64,000 bases of DNA, from the NCBI GenBank assembly GCA_029891385.1, contig CM057233.1, forward strand, positions 52,654,063-52,718,062. The letters run 5' to 3'. This document shows, one piece after another, positions 47,752 through 57,564 of the stretch. Position numbers and translations under genes: made by a program. Every line of letters begins with the position of its first letter. Within the stretch, counting starts at the first letter, position 1. Source of the stretch: Erythroxylum novogranatense. Taxonomy: Eukaryota > Streptophyta > Magnoliopsida > Malpighiales > Erythroxylaceae. The notes under the pieces were generated by a model, which was given only the letters and a program-made list of their open reading frames with translations, was not told the origin of the DNA and did no database searches.

Positions 47752-48334
47752 TGTAACATCCCATCACCGATGGGAAGAGTAAATTGGTCATTTGGGACGG
47801 GTTAGGAGTGTGGAAACATAGCTCGGCATATTCATGCACATTATGGCCGCTAAATATATATGAATGGCAATTTTTGCACATACACATAACAATAATTGTA
47901 CTTGCATTCATTAACAATCCGCGTATAATTGGTAATAAATGTGATTGTTTTGAGATTTATGGGTTAATGGTATTGAAAATTGATTTGGAAAGTGAAATTT
48001 GTTGTTTTAAAATTTTGGAGAATTTTAGAAAAATTTTCTAAAATTTTGGGGGGGGGGTAACTTTTTGGACTAGGAAAAAGGCCCAGCGGCAAACCAAATG
48101 ATAAACGGTAGTAGCATTTACTGTCAAATAGCTTTGGAATTTTTGATACATGACTTTAGGAATTATTGATAAGTGTTATTGAAAATTTAAGATACAATTG
48201 GAGTAAAAATTGGAGACAAATAGACTAGTTTTGTATGAGTTCACATGAGACCATAAGAAGATGACAAGTGGCAGTGACAAGTGTCACTACCACTCACCAC
48301 ACACCCCCATTTATGTTATTTACAATTAAAAGAT
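47752..48334 (+). mobile_element. LARD-family LTR fragment in copia RT
   Basis: It starts TGTAACATCCCATCACCG, as in the minus-strand solo LTR read from 37506, and is similar for about 200 bases. It ends within 580 bp, where copia coding resumes (GGTTGAATGAATAG). ATGAT precedes it and AAGAT ends it, a possible 4/5 duplication. Most of the LTR is missing through internal deletion. It contains a run of ten Gs near 48049. Confidence 0.75.
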
Positions 48335-49257
48335 GGTTGAATGAATAGTTTTTAATGAAGGATTTAGGAGAGGCTAACTATGTTCTAGGGATCAAACTTA
48401 TAAGGGATCGTAAGAACAAACAGATAGCCTTGTCTCAATTAACCTACATTGAGAACATGCTCAATAAGTTTGTCATGCAAGATTTCAAGAGAGGTTTCAC
48501 ACCTACTAGACATGGAATTAAACTTTCAAAGGAACAAGCACCTAAAACCTAAGAGGAAGTTGAACGCATGCTTAACATTTCATATGCTTCGGCAGTTGGG
48601 AGTTTAATGTATGTAATGCTTTACACTAGATTTAATATTTGTTACACAGTAGGACTAGTAAGCATATTTCAATCCAATCCATAAATGGAGCATTAGACTG
48701 TAGTTAAGAGTACACTAAAGTATCTTCATAGGACAAAAAACTTAATGCTTGTTTACTTTGGAAGTAATCTTGTTCCGACAGGATATACAGATTCTGATTT
48801 CTAATCATATGTTAATTTAAGGAAATTAACTTCTGGCTCTATATTTGTTTTAGGAGGTGAAGCCATAGTCTGGAGGAGTATCAAGTAATCTTGTGTTGTT
48901 GATTCGACTATAGAGGCTAAGTATGTTGTTGCTTGTGACGTAGTAAAAGTAGTCTAGCTCACCAAGTTCCTAAATGATCTGGAGGTAGCTCCTGCGGCAG
49001 AAAAGATCATTACACTTTATTGTGATAATAGTGGGGCAGTGGCTAATTCTGAAGAACCTCGAAATCACAAAACTACCAAACACATTGAGCAAAAGTATCA
49101 TCTCATAAGGAAGAAAATACAACATGGAGAGGTGAATGTGGTAAAGATTCCCACAGAAAAAACTCTTGTTGATCCGTTCACAAAGACATTGTTTCAAAAG
49201 AACTTTAAGGGTCACCTAGAAGAGATGGGAATGAGGGATATGTCATATTTGCTTTAA
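48335..49257 (+). pseudogene. copia RT end and RNase H (broken)
   Basis: The polyprotein resumes as MKDLGEANYVLGIKLIRD, then SYASAVGSLMYVMLYTR and the RNase H blocks YTDSDF, LTSGSIFVLGGEAIVW, STIEAKYVVACD and KHIEQKYHLIRKK. The end reads DPFTKTLFQKNFKGHLEEMG and MRDMSYLL before the stop at 49255-49257. Six or more in-frame stops are present. The polypurine-like AAGGCAGTGGGAGAT follows and abuts the 3' LTR. Confidence 0.9.
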
Positions 49258-49270
49258 GGCAGTGGGAGAT

Positions 49271-50921
49271 TGTTGGATTTATGTAAATTTAATGTCCTAG
49301 AAAGCAAGTGTATTTACCTGTAACTTAATTTTCTTTCAGTTACAGTTTTGTAATAAAAATATTTATTATTAATGAAACAAAAGAGTTTGGTTTTATATGT
49401 ATGAGTATTATATAACTAGTCAAAAGGTACCAAGATTTTTTATAAATAATATACATATACATGGAGATGTATAGAAGCATGTACATTATTAGAATCTAAA
49501 TTAATTGACTCACAGTTGAATAATCAAGAGTTTTCATATGTGTTCTCATAATATTTAATATGTTTTCGCATAATTAACAGTTCTAAATTAATTGGACATC
49601 TTATTTGAATCTAAATTAATTTACTCACAGTTGAATAATCAAGAGTTCTAAATTAATTAGACATCTTATTTGAAATATGTGTTCTCATAATATTTAATAA
49701 GTCAAGAGTTCAACTAATTGTCTTTAGTGGAATGGCATTTAGTTAATAAGCTAGAATTAATTCTAATGAGATTAAATTAATTATGGACTTATTGAAGCTT
49801 GAATTATCTAAGTCTAATAAGATTTTCCACTTGGCTTCAAGGAAGATTATCAAGTTACGTAAGAAATAAAAATGAAGGTATTAAAGCCCATGATTTAATG
49901 ATGGGCTTGCATTAATTAATGGTTAATTAAAAGCTCAAATGAATATCTAGAAATGAGCTAGACTTTGGTTTAATTTAATTAATTAGATTAATTATATTAA
50001 AAAAAATCTTAAAGAAATGAAGTGTATTTTTGTTTTTTTATGGCTAAATGTGCAGCTGCATATTTAGCACTGAATTGCTAAATAAAGATGGCATTTATTA
50101 TGCTTTATTATCATTAAATGGAGTTATGATCTTACCATTAAATGGTTTAATGGTTAACTTTTAATGATAGCATGTAATGTAACATTTTTAGCATTCATTT
50201 GATTAAAGATGGAAAATGTGTATTGGATGGATCATCTTCCATCTTTCATCACTATAAAATTGAAATTGGCATGTCATATTAAGTGATTGGTCTTTTCATA
50301 TAGCCATCTTAAATCAAAAGAGAAGTGTCTCATTTAATAGCTTCTTTATGTTTGATTAAAAAAAGGTATGATACATTTGGATGCTCTCCCTTTCTTTCTT
50401 TTCATGCATAACTAAAATTGAGGTGTGTAAGAAAGGGTTTTTGCATTGTTTTGACCAATTATCTCGTCTCACCTATGCATGGCCGAAACCTTGAATGAGA
50501 AGAGTCTCATTGTTTCCTTCTTTCTTCTAAGAAAAATCTCCTCCAAACATTTCTTCTCCTTTCCCACCAAATGATCTTGTTAACCAAGTTGTCCAAGAAG
50601 AACAAGTGATAGATCAAATTGGTTGAGGATACAACAATAAGAAAAGGAAAGATTGACAAAGGAAAAAATTCAAAAGCAAGGCTAAAGCTAGGGTTGGATA
50701 CAAGAAGAAGGAGAGGATATCACAGTGAGAGTCAAAGTTGTAGCGAAGGAGTAAGTAATAATCTCTATCTTGTTTATGTTTATTATTATCCTTATATCAT
50801 ATCATGTATGAATTAGCATGATGATTTGGATATATTGCTTCCGCTACAACTTAGATTTCTAAAAATTTTTGAAAGCTACTGCTTCTCTAAATATGATATG
50901 CTTTCTTTTTCTGATCCAACA
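49271..50921 (+). repeat. copia 3' LTR (1651 bp)
   Basis: It starts TGTTGGATTTATG after AAGGCAGTGGGAGAT and ends TTCTGATCCAACA. Compared with the 5' LTR it lacks about 0.6 kb near its first third and carries short local duplications around 49505-49690 (TTGAATAATCAAGAGTT occurs twice). Confidence 0.88.
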
Positions 50922-52405
50922 TAGAGTACCTTTCAAGATTACTAAAAGTGAGAACCATCAACACCCTTTTTCACTTCCACCTGAAATGTTAACAACTTGG
51001 CATCACTCATTTTGCATTTGTTGATGATCTCATGTTATTCTCTAGAAGTGATTTTACTTATATCTGTATATTAGTGGATGTGTTGAATGAACTAAAAGAG
51101 GTGGCAGGGCTAAGGATGAATTCTTCAAAATCCAATATTTACTTAGCTGGGGTTTATGGACTAGATAGGGCGGATATTTTATAGATGGTAGGATATCCTG
51201 TGGGTGAGTTTCCTGTTCAATATTTGAGGGTCCCTTTGGCACCTATGAAGGTCTCAGTGGCTCAATTTTCTGTACTAATTGAATCCATAAAGGCTTATAT
51301 CAATGCATAGAATGGTAAGATTCTCTTATATGCTGGTAGAATTGAATTGATCAATTCTATCATTCAAAGGGTACTATCATTTTGGTTCAAGACATTTCCC
51401 ATTCCAACAATTATCCTTAAGAGGATAATCTCCATATGTAGATTATTTTTATGGCGTGGTAAACATTTTAGGGTGACATGGGACAATATTTGTGTACCAA
51501 GGGAGGAGGGTGGATTGGGATTGAAAAAATGTAAACTATAAAATTCAGCACTTTTATCTAAAGTGTCGTGGAATATCTATGCTGAAGTTGATTCTTTGTA
51601 GGTGAGATGGATTCATGAAATATACTTAAAGGGCTTATCAATATGAGATTGGGAACCTCACACCCCTACTAAAGAGATTGGTACTAATTCGAAATATTTT
51701 GGTAGATAAGTTGGGTGGCTATAGGGCGATAGTATGTGGGATACAGAAATTATGTATCAATGGAACCCTATCTTCACAGAGGGTCTATGAGCTACTCCGA
51801 GTCAAGTACACTAGGCAACTATAGATTTCATTTATCTAGAAACAATACATACCGCCAAAATATTCCTTCATTGCATGGCTTAGTCTTCGAAATAGATTGC
51901 CAACAAAAGGATAACTTACTATTCTTGGAGATAGACTGAACCTGCAGATTTTGTAATGTTGAACTAGAAAATGTTGACCATTTGTTCTTTAAGTATCCTT
52001 TTACAGGTGACGTTTGGAATGTTATCCGGGGATGACTGAGATTGACACGAGCCATGTCTACATTATCTAATTCCATCAAGTGTATTCGGAAAGATTACAT
52101 TGGAGCGCGTCTTAGAAGCAAAGTCGCACGAATGGCATTCATGTGTATCATGTATACGGTATGGAAGACCAGGAATGCTATTCAGTTAGATTTTGCTTAT
52201 GTTAGGAGCTGTAATGTAGTTTCTAAGATAAAAAATGTAATGTATAAGATCTTTTATAAATTATACCCTATGGAACTAATTACCTTTTGATATTTTGGAT
52301 TTATAGATTATATTGATGTTATGATTACAAACTTTAGTTGGGGTATGCCCGAAGGACCATATACATATTTTTTATTCAATATATTTACCTTTCAACAAAA
52401 AATAA
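50922..52405 (+). pseudogene. LINE (L1-like) 3' fragment: RT end and zf-RVT region
   Basis: Conceptual translation gives IEYLSRLLK, then LGITHFAFVDDLMLFSR (the catalytic FVDDL box), then the downstream RT block with LIESIKAYI and LINSIIQRVLSFWF. VTWDNICVPREEGGLGLKK and the C-terminal TVWKTRNAIQ motif follow, all known from plant L1 RT. Several stops interrupt it. The tail ends CAACAAAAAATAA. The 5' part is absent: the copia 3' LTR abuts it directly, and the copia left flank is not LINE sequence. Confidence 0.85.
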
Positions 52406-52406
52406 A

Positions 52407-52557
52407 GACCCAATACTTGCCCAAAAAAATGAGACCAAAAGAACTTACCCTTGATGTGGATGACTGTAAGAGAAAGCGCTAATTTCATTCGCAGCTCGTA
52501 TCATTCACTTCTGCGAGCTTTGTGAGAAAAGGTTTAAGCAAGATGCGAATCTTCAAA
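52407..52557 (+). pseudogene. zinc-finger pseudo-exon, copy A
   Basis: About 150 bp nearly identical to 53926-54075. The last part reads HFCELCEKRFKQDANLQ, the first half of a C2H2 zinc finger resembling plant finger proteins of the STOP1 kind (that comparison is from memory and tentative). It breaks off before the histidines. It lies directly after the LINE tail. Confidence 0.6.
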
Positions 52558-53202
52558 CATAATAACAATAATATTGTAATTAAGAATGTAGATGAAAAAA
52601 TTAAGTTGGATTAATTTTATAAAATAATTTTAATAATAAAATATAAAAAGTAAAAAAGTATATGCTAATAATTTATTTTTTTGGTGTGAAAGTTAGAATT
52701 GTGGGTTGCAACGTAAAGTATATAATTATAACATATTCAAAATGGACGAAACTCTAACGAGCTGTTTGGAACGTCGTGAATTGAATTCAATCGTGAGATT
52801 GTATTCAATTCAATTGTTTGGAACCAAAAAAAGGCAATGAATTGAATCCACGTGGGGGTTCAACCCTCGCTATCTTTGTAAATTGAATTCATGCCCTAAT
52901 TCGCGTGAATTCAACTACAAAACTGCTGCTCTTCTGTTCACGCACCCTTCACTTGAAATTTATTTATTTCGGTTTTGGTTTTTGTTTCTTGCGATTTTCG
53001 AAAATGATAAAAATCGTGATCTTTATTTTTTTATAATATAATTTCTGTTAACTAAATATATATTATTAAATTATCTTCAAAATATATAAATTGCAATTTA
53101 TATTTGATTAAATAATTAAAAACAATACATTTAATTAATTAAAATAATTTATTTTTAAGTGTTTATTTACTATATAAATAAATAAAACTATAAAACTAGC
53201 CA

Positions 53203-53256
53203 GCCTCGCCCTCGCGATCCTGATCGCGAGCCTGGCCATTTTTGGCCAAGCTAGGC
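53203..53256. repeat. GC-rich double hairpin in AT-rich sequence
   Basis: CTCGCGATC, two bases, then GATCGCGAG (53211-53230) is a perfect stem, followed by TGGCCATTTTTGGCCA, a second stem. The neighbourhood is otherwise nearly all A/T. Confidence 0.85.
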
Positions 53257-53405
53257 ATTTCATTTGTCAATTTTTTTGTCTATTATTAATTTATTATTCA
53301 TAACATTATTAAATTCGATATTATTATTACTTGTTGTTATTTATGTAATTATTTATTTATGGATTTATAATAATAATAATATAATTATTCTAATTATTCT
53401 TATTC

Positions 53406-53411
<6 letters not shown>

Positions 53412-53461
<50 letters not shown>
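53412..53461 (+). repeat. (ATT)n microsatellite
   Basis: About 16 uninterrupted ATT units inside the hAT-like element, followed by a TTCTTA-rich stretch. Confidence 0.95.
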
Positions 53462-53462
<1 letters not shown>

Positions 53463-53925
53463 TTATTTTATTCTTATTCTTATTCTTATTAAATAGTACT
53501 TTTGGAAGTAAAATTCTAAACATGCATACAAAGTCAAGAATGACACTTATTTTGAATGATTAAAATCTATCTAAAATGACTTTTATTTTGGATAATATTA
53601 TTTTGTAGTCAGAGTTAAATATGTCATATGAAATAATTGAATTCAATTCTAATCTTATTGGATTTGTTCAAAACAGTGTAATTGAATTCAATTTTAATAT
53701 TACTGGATTTGTTCCAAATAATGTAATTGAATTCAATTATAATATTACTGGATTTGTTTCAAACAGTGTAAATTGAATTCAATCACAACTTCATTAATGT
53801 AATTGAATTCAATTCGTTAATGAATTCAATTCGAAGATTTTCAAACAGCCTGTAACTCTATTTTGATATAATGGGTCGAAGATGCCTTATGAATCCCGCA
53901 ATATCATCAATGAAAGTAAGAAGAG

Positions 53926-54095
53926 ACCAAAAGACTTGCCCTAAAAAATGAGACCAAAAGCACTTACCCTTGATGTGGACGACTGTAAGAGAAAGCGCTA
54001 ATTTCATTCGCACCTCGGGTCGTTCACATCTGCGAGCTTTGTGAGAAAAGGTTTAAGCAAGATGCGAATCTGCAAAGGTACATGAGGGCTCACAA
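53926..54095 (+). pseudogene. zinc-finger pseudo-exon, copy B
   Basis: The longer of the two copies. It reads CELCEKRFKQDANLQRYMRAH and then a stop, a C2H2 finger in which the first zinc-binding histidine is replaced by tyrosine. The sequence continues with MAEAAEQAVVAVEKYEIS-like codons after the stop. Copies A and B flank the hAT-like element at a distance of about 1.5 kb. It may be a gene fragment captured or left from a dead finger gene. Confidence 0.55.
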
Positions 54096-55423
54096 GAGCT
54101 AGCACAATATGGCGGAGGCTGCCGAGCAGGCAGTAGTGGCAGTGGAGAAGTATGAAATCAGTGATGTGCGTAACGAACTATTTTAACGAAAAGAGCTTTT
54201 CGATAGTGGCAGACCTGAAGTGGGGACATTTGAAGCGTTGTAGAAAGTCGATTTTTAATTATAGTTAAAAATATATAATTAACTATGTTTTTAATTTCAC
54301 AACGTCATTTAAGTAACAATTATCTTATTATAAAAATAAAAAATAAAAAATTAACGTGGTAAAATTTCCATCTACTAATTCTGCTTTGCCCAAAATTTTC
54401 TCTCCTTGGCTATTGCGGATTTTTACATATATACATTCTTGTTCATTTTGAACTTATACAACAGAATTAACCACCATTAGTTCATTCTTAAACTACACCA
54501 CAAATTGCATAGACAATCCACTAAAAGTACTACTTAAGATCTGCACAATTCATGGACTCCTCATAATTGTAGAAATTTGACTGAACCTTTCATTTATCAA
54601 AGTAAGATATGAATATAAATAAATAAATGGCATCCATTATTAAATTTTATCCACATCGGCAAGACATAACATTATAAGGCATAAATTTCATCCACATGTA
54701 TAGAGAGGTAAGACCATTAATCATATACTAGTATATACAACTATGGACCTTTAATTATTCATCATGTGCATTCGTATCCATCCAAACAACCCAAAAACTG
54801 CTTGTACAAGTTGTAACCCACTATTGCGGCATTGCCCACATTCATCACCAACGCCTGATATAAATGCATCACTAATCTGCATGTTTCCACTGCATACTAA
54901 ATACTTTCCCATTTGAAGCAAAAGAGTTTCCCACATATGCCCACTCTTGATCCCAGAAACTTTTCACCACTTGAAACTGCTGGGGAATCAAGATCTCTTG
55001 AGACAGTCGGGGACTGACCACCAAAATTGCTACAGCAGAACAAGGGGCACAATTATGCTTGAAAATATTGGATTGCATTAATGTTGGTATTCTCTCCCCA
55101 AAATTCTGACTATCCTCTAAGATTTGTGCAAATTAAACACTACCAAAATCATCAATGGAAGAAAGATTCTTTCTCCAAGGGTCCACAAAATGTTGCATCT
55201 CCAAAGCTTCAGACCATTTTATACGTCTGCAAACACCATTCTTGCCACTCAAGGGTAGCCATCTCCAACTGCATCAAGTAATCGTGAAGTTCCCTCAAGA
55301 AGAAAATTTCCTCATGCCATGTTTTCATAGAAGCCAAGGAATTCAACAATACAATGGCAAAGTAATTTTCTTTTCCATCTATACATGAGTGGAAAATAGC
55401 CATAAAAGAATACTAATAAAGTT
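54096..55423 (-). other. region downstream of the helicase, likely including its 3' UTR
   Basis: 54096-54740 is AT-rich with no recognisable gene. 54740-55423 is less AT-rich. It has short minus-strand frames (54751-54936, 54872-55078, 55209-55403) whose translations look somewhat protein-like but are broken by stops and match nothing I know. The simplest reading is helicase 3' UTR; a downstream pseudo-exon cannot be excluded. Confidence 0.4.
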
Positions 55424-57564
55424 TCAAAATTTATGCTTTCGCTTTCGATGACCTCTACCAACAGAAACAGTGCAAACAGCATACCTTGAATTAACAAGCT
55501 CCCGGGGTAATATTGCTCCAGAAGATCTCAAACACTCAATTAACTCTGGAAACAAATTTTTGTTCTCCTCATTCACAAGAATAATAGCTGTACCCTCTTC
55601 TCCCATTCGGGATGCCCTCCCAATCTGATGGACATACTCCTTTATGTTATTGGGCATGTCAAAAATTATTACCTGTCTCACCCCTAATAGATCAACTCCC
55701 CGACCCAAAACCCCAGTGGATACAATCACAGGAACCTCTCCCACCAAAAATGACTTTATGATCTCTCTTCTTTCTTTCATGGACTTCTCCCCATGGATTG
55801 AAAGAGCCTTCAACCTAGTGGTCACAGTTATTGCATTAGATAGGAGATCTGCTCCCCGTTTCGAACCCACATATATAATGGCAGGTGGATTAAAGTGTTG
55901 TTTACTCATCAATATATCAAACAGCTTCTGCTTCTTCTGCTTTGACTCAACCCAAATAGCCAACTGTTTCACAGCCTTACTAGGCTGGTTAGGCTGCCCA
56001 ATTGTGACAAAGATAATGTCTTTCACCAAAGATTTCGCCATCTTCTCTATGTCAATGGATATTGTAGCAGAATACATTAACACCTGGGGTTGTGAAAGAG
56101 CCCTAAATATTTGCATAACCTGGTCTCTAAAACCCCTTTGGAGCATGCAATCAACTTCATCTAGAACAAACATCATTATATCATCTAGATTTATATCATG
56201 CTTCCTTAGAAGATCAATTAGTCGGCCTGGAGTTCCTACAATCAGTTCCACTCCTTGGCGGATGCGGTGGAGCTGACCCGCCAAGGCATCACCGCCAACC
56301 ACAAGCGCAGTCTTAAAAGGCAAACTCTTTCCAAGCAACTTTGCTTGATCCTCAACCTGTATACAGAGCTCTCTAGTTGGAGTTAGAACAATTGCTAGTG
56401 GATTTTTATTGTTATGGAAGTGTTTAAGGCGATAACTTGCACAACGGGAAACAATAGGAACAAGAAAGGAAGCAGTTTTCCCTGAGCCAGTGTCAGCGGA
56501 AGCAAGCAGGCTGTTGCCTCTCAAAGCAGCTGGGATGGCTTGCATCTGGATGGGTGTAGGCATATCATATCCTGTAGATTCTATATTCTGAAGGAGCTTC
56601 TGAGGAAGACAGCAAGAAGAGAATGACAAAATTGGAGGAGGAATCAACTTGCTGCTAACACGGATTTGAAGTTTTGTTCTAAGCAATTCAGTTTGATAAT
56701 CTGTCAAGGATTGAGATTCAGAGGCATTAACAGAATCTCTGACATAGAAGCACTCATCAGTAGCAGGTAAAGTTATAGGAGGCAAGTGAACAATGGGAGC
56801 ACAAGTGTGGGTACTGGGAAGTCTTCCCAGTAGGGTTTGTTTGCACTCCATGCTGCAAATGTCATCATCAGTCTGGTTGCATATGTATTCACCGTAGCGG
56901 CCACAGACAGCACAAACAGGCTCGCCAGGCAGAGCATCTCTCTGCTCCTTAGATGTCCTTTTTACCTCACTTTCTGTTTCAGAGACTATGGAAACAATTA
57001 CTGGGGTTGGGAAAATAGGTAATCAACTCTTTTTAAAAAAGGACAATTTTTCAAACGAACAGCTAATCCTTAAATAAGGAGTTTGCTAATCCAAAAAGCA
57101 GTGTGTTCAGCGAAGCAAGTGTTAAATCTACATCATCTTGAAGGAAACATAAACGAAACATACATCCAACACATAAATGTACACACAAACAGACACAGAC
57201 ATGTATACATAAAGTGAAATAAAGAAAAGAAGGTTAAGCTCAAAGGAAAACAGAATCATCGCAGGTAAGCATCAGACGGGAAAGAAGGGATTTATCAGGA
57301 TCCAAAATTATAGGGGAAATTCACGTTTTGTTGGATACAGTACCGCAGAGACAGAAAATTACCGAAAAGCGAAGTGTAATTATCAAGATTATTATATAAA
57401 GTAGAACCCTAAAATTCCATTCATAGACAATGGGATGAACAATTACGAATGTAAAAAGAATGAAAAGCGAGATGTTATGGATTGAGATTTTGTTCACCTG
57501 TGGAACTGGCATTGACAACGACGGTGACGCAAGGAGTTTCGGTTGTTGGTTCACTCATCATCAT
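55424..57564 (-). CDS. RH41: DEAD-box RNA helicase with HIT zinc finger, RH41-like
   Basis: ATP-dependent RNA helicase, by family expected to remodel RNA or RNPs; the exact substrate is not known from sequence. My model has exon 1 at 57564-57498 (67 nt), a 497-bp intron (57497-57001, GT...AG, phase 1) and exon 2 at 57000-55424: 1644 nt, 547 aa. Three ATGs stand at 57564, 57561 and 57558, preceded by an in-frame TGA at 57570-57568. The HIT finger CAVCGRYGEYICN...DICSMEC lies near residues 50-80. Helicase motifs follow: Q (PTPIQMQAIPA), I (ADTGSGKT), Ia (TPTRELCIQ), TPGR, II as DEVD instead of DEAD, III (SAT), V (STGVLGRGVDLL) and VI (HQIGRASRMG). The HIT finger plus DEVD combination is what I recall of Arabidopsis RH41. 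There are no stops or frameshifts. The basic tail is RGHRKRKHKF. It is the only intact gene here. Confidence 0.93.

Larger units (their letters stand above)
21012..50921 (+). mobile_element. degenerate Ty1/copia element with nested insertions
   Basis: One copia element: 5' LTR 21012-22317 plus 37512-38354, primer site 38356, gag from 39759, gag end to integrase and RT 45181-47751, rest of RT and RNase H 48335-49257, 3' LTR 49271-50921. The domain order with integrase before RT defines copia. Insertions split the 5' LTR, gag and RT. Stops and frameshifts are frequent and the LTRs differ by large indels, so it is old. The flanks do not agree: foldback sequence (AAAAA) on the left, LINE sequence (TAGAG) on the right, so there is no duplication. 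Confidence 0.85.
52758..53853. mobile_element. non-autonomous hAT-like element, AT-rich (1.1 kb)
   Basis: The ends are imperfect inverted repeats (AGCTGTTTGGAACGTCGTG and, from the other strand, GGCTGTTTGAAAATCTTCG). An 8-bp flanking repeat with one mismatch fits hAT: AACTCTAA (52750-52757) and AACTCTAT (53854-53861). Palindromic AATTGAATTCAATT words are repeated near both ends, as expected for subterminal transposase sites. No transposase is present. The centre has an (ATT)n run and a GC-rich hairpin. Confidence 0.7.

Noticed and set aside
54751..55403. A second minus-strand gene downstream of the helicase
   Set aside because: The short frames look slightly protein-like but are separated by stops without convincing splice sites. 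They are treated as probable 3' UTR.
55644..56276. Plus-strand frame of 210 codons inside the helicase gene
   Set aside because: It is a shadow of the helicase exon on the opposite strand; the minus-strand motifs are unmistakable.
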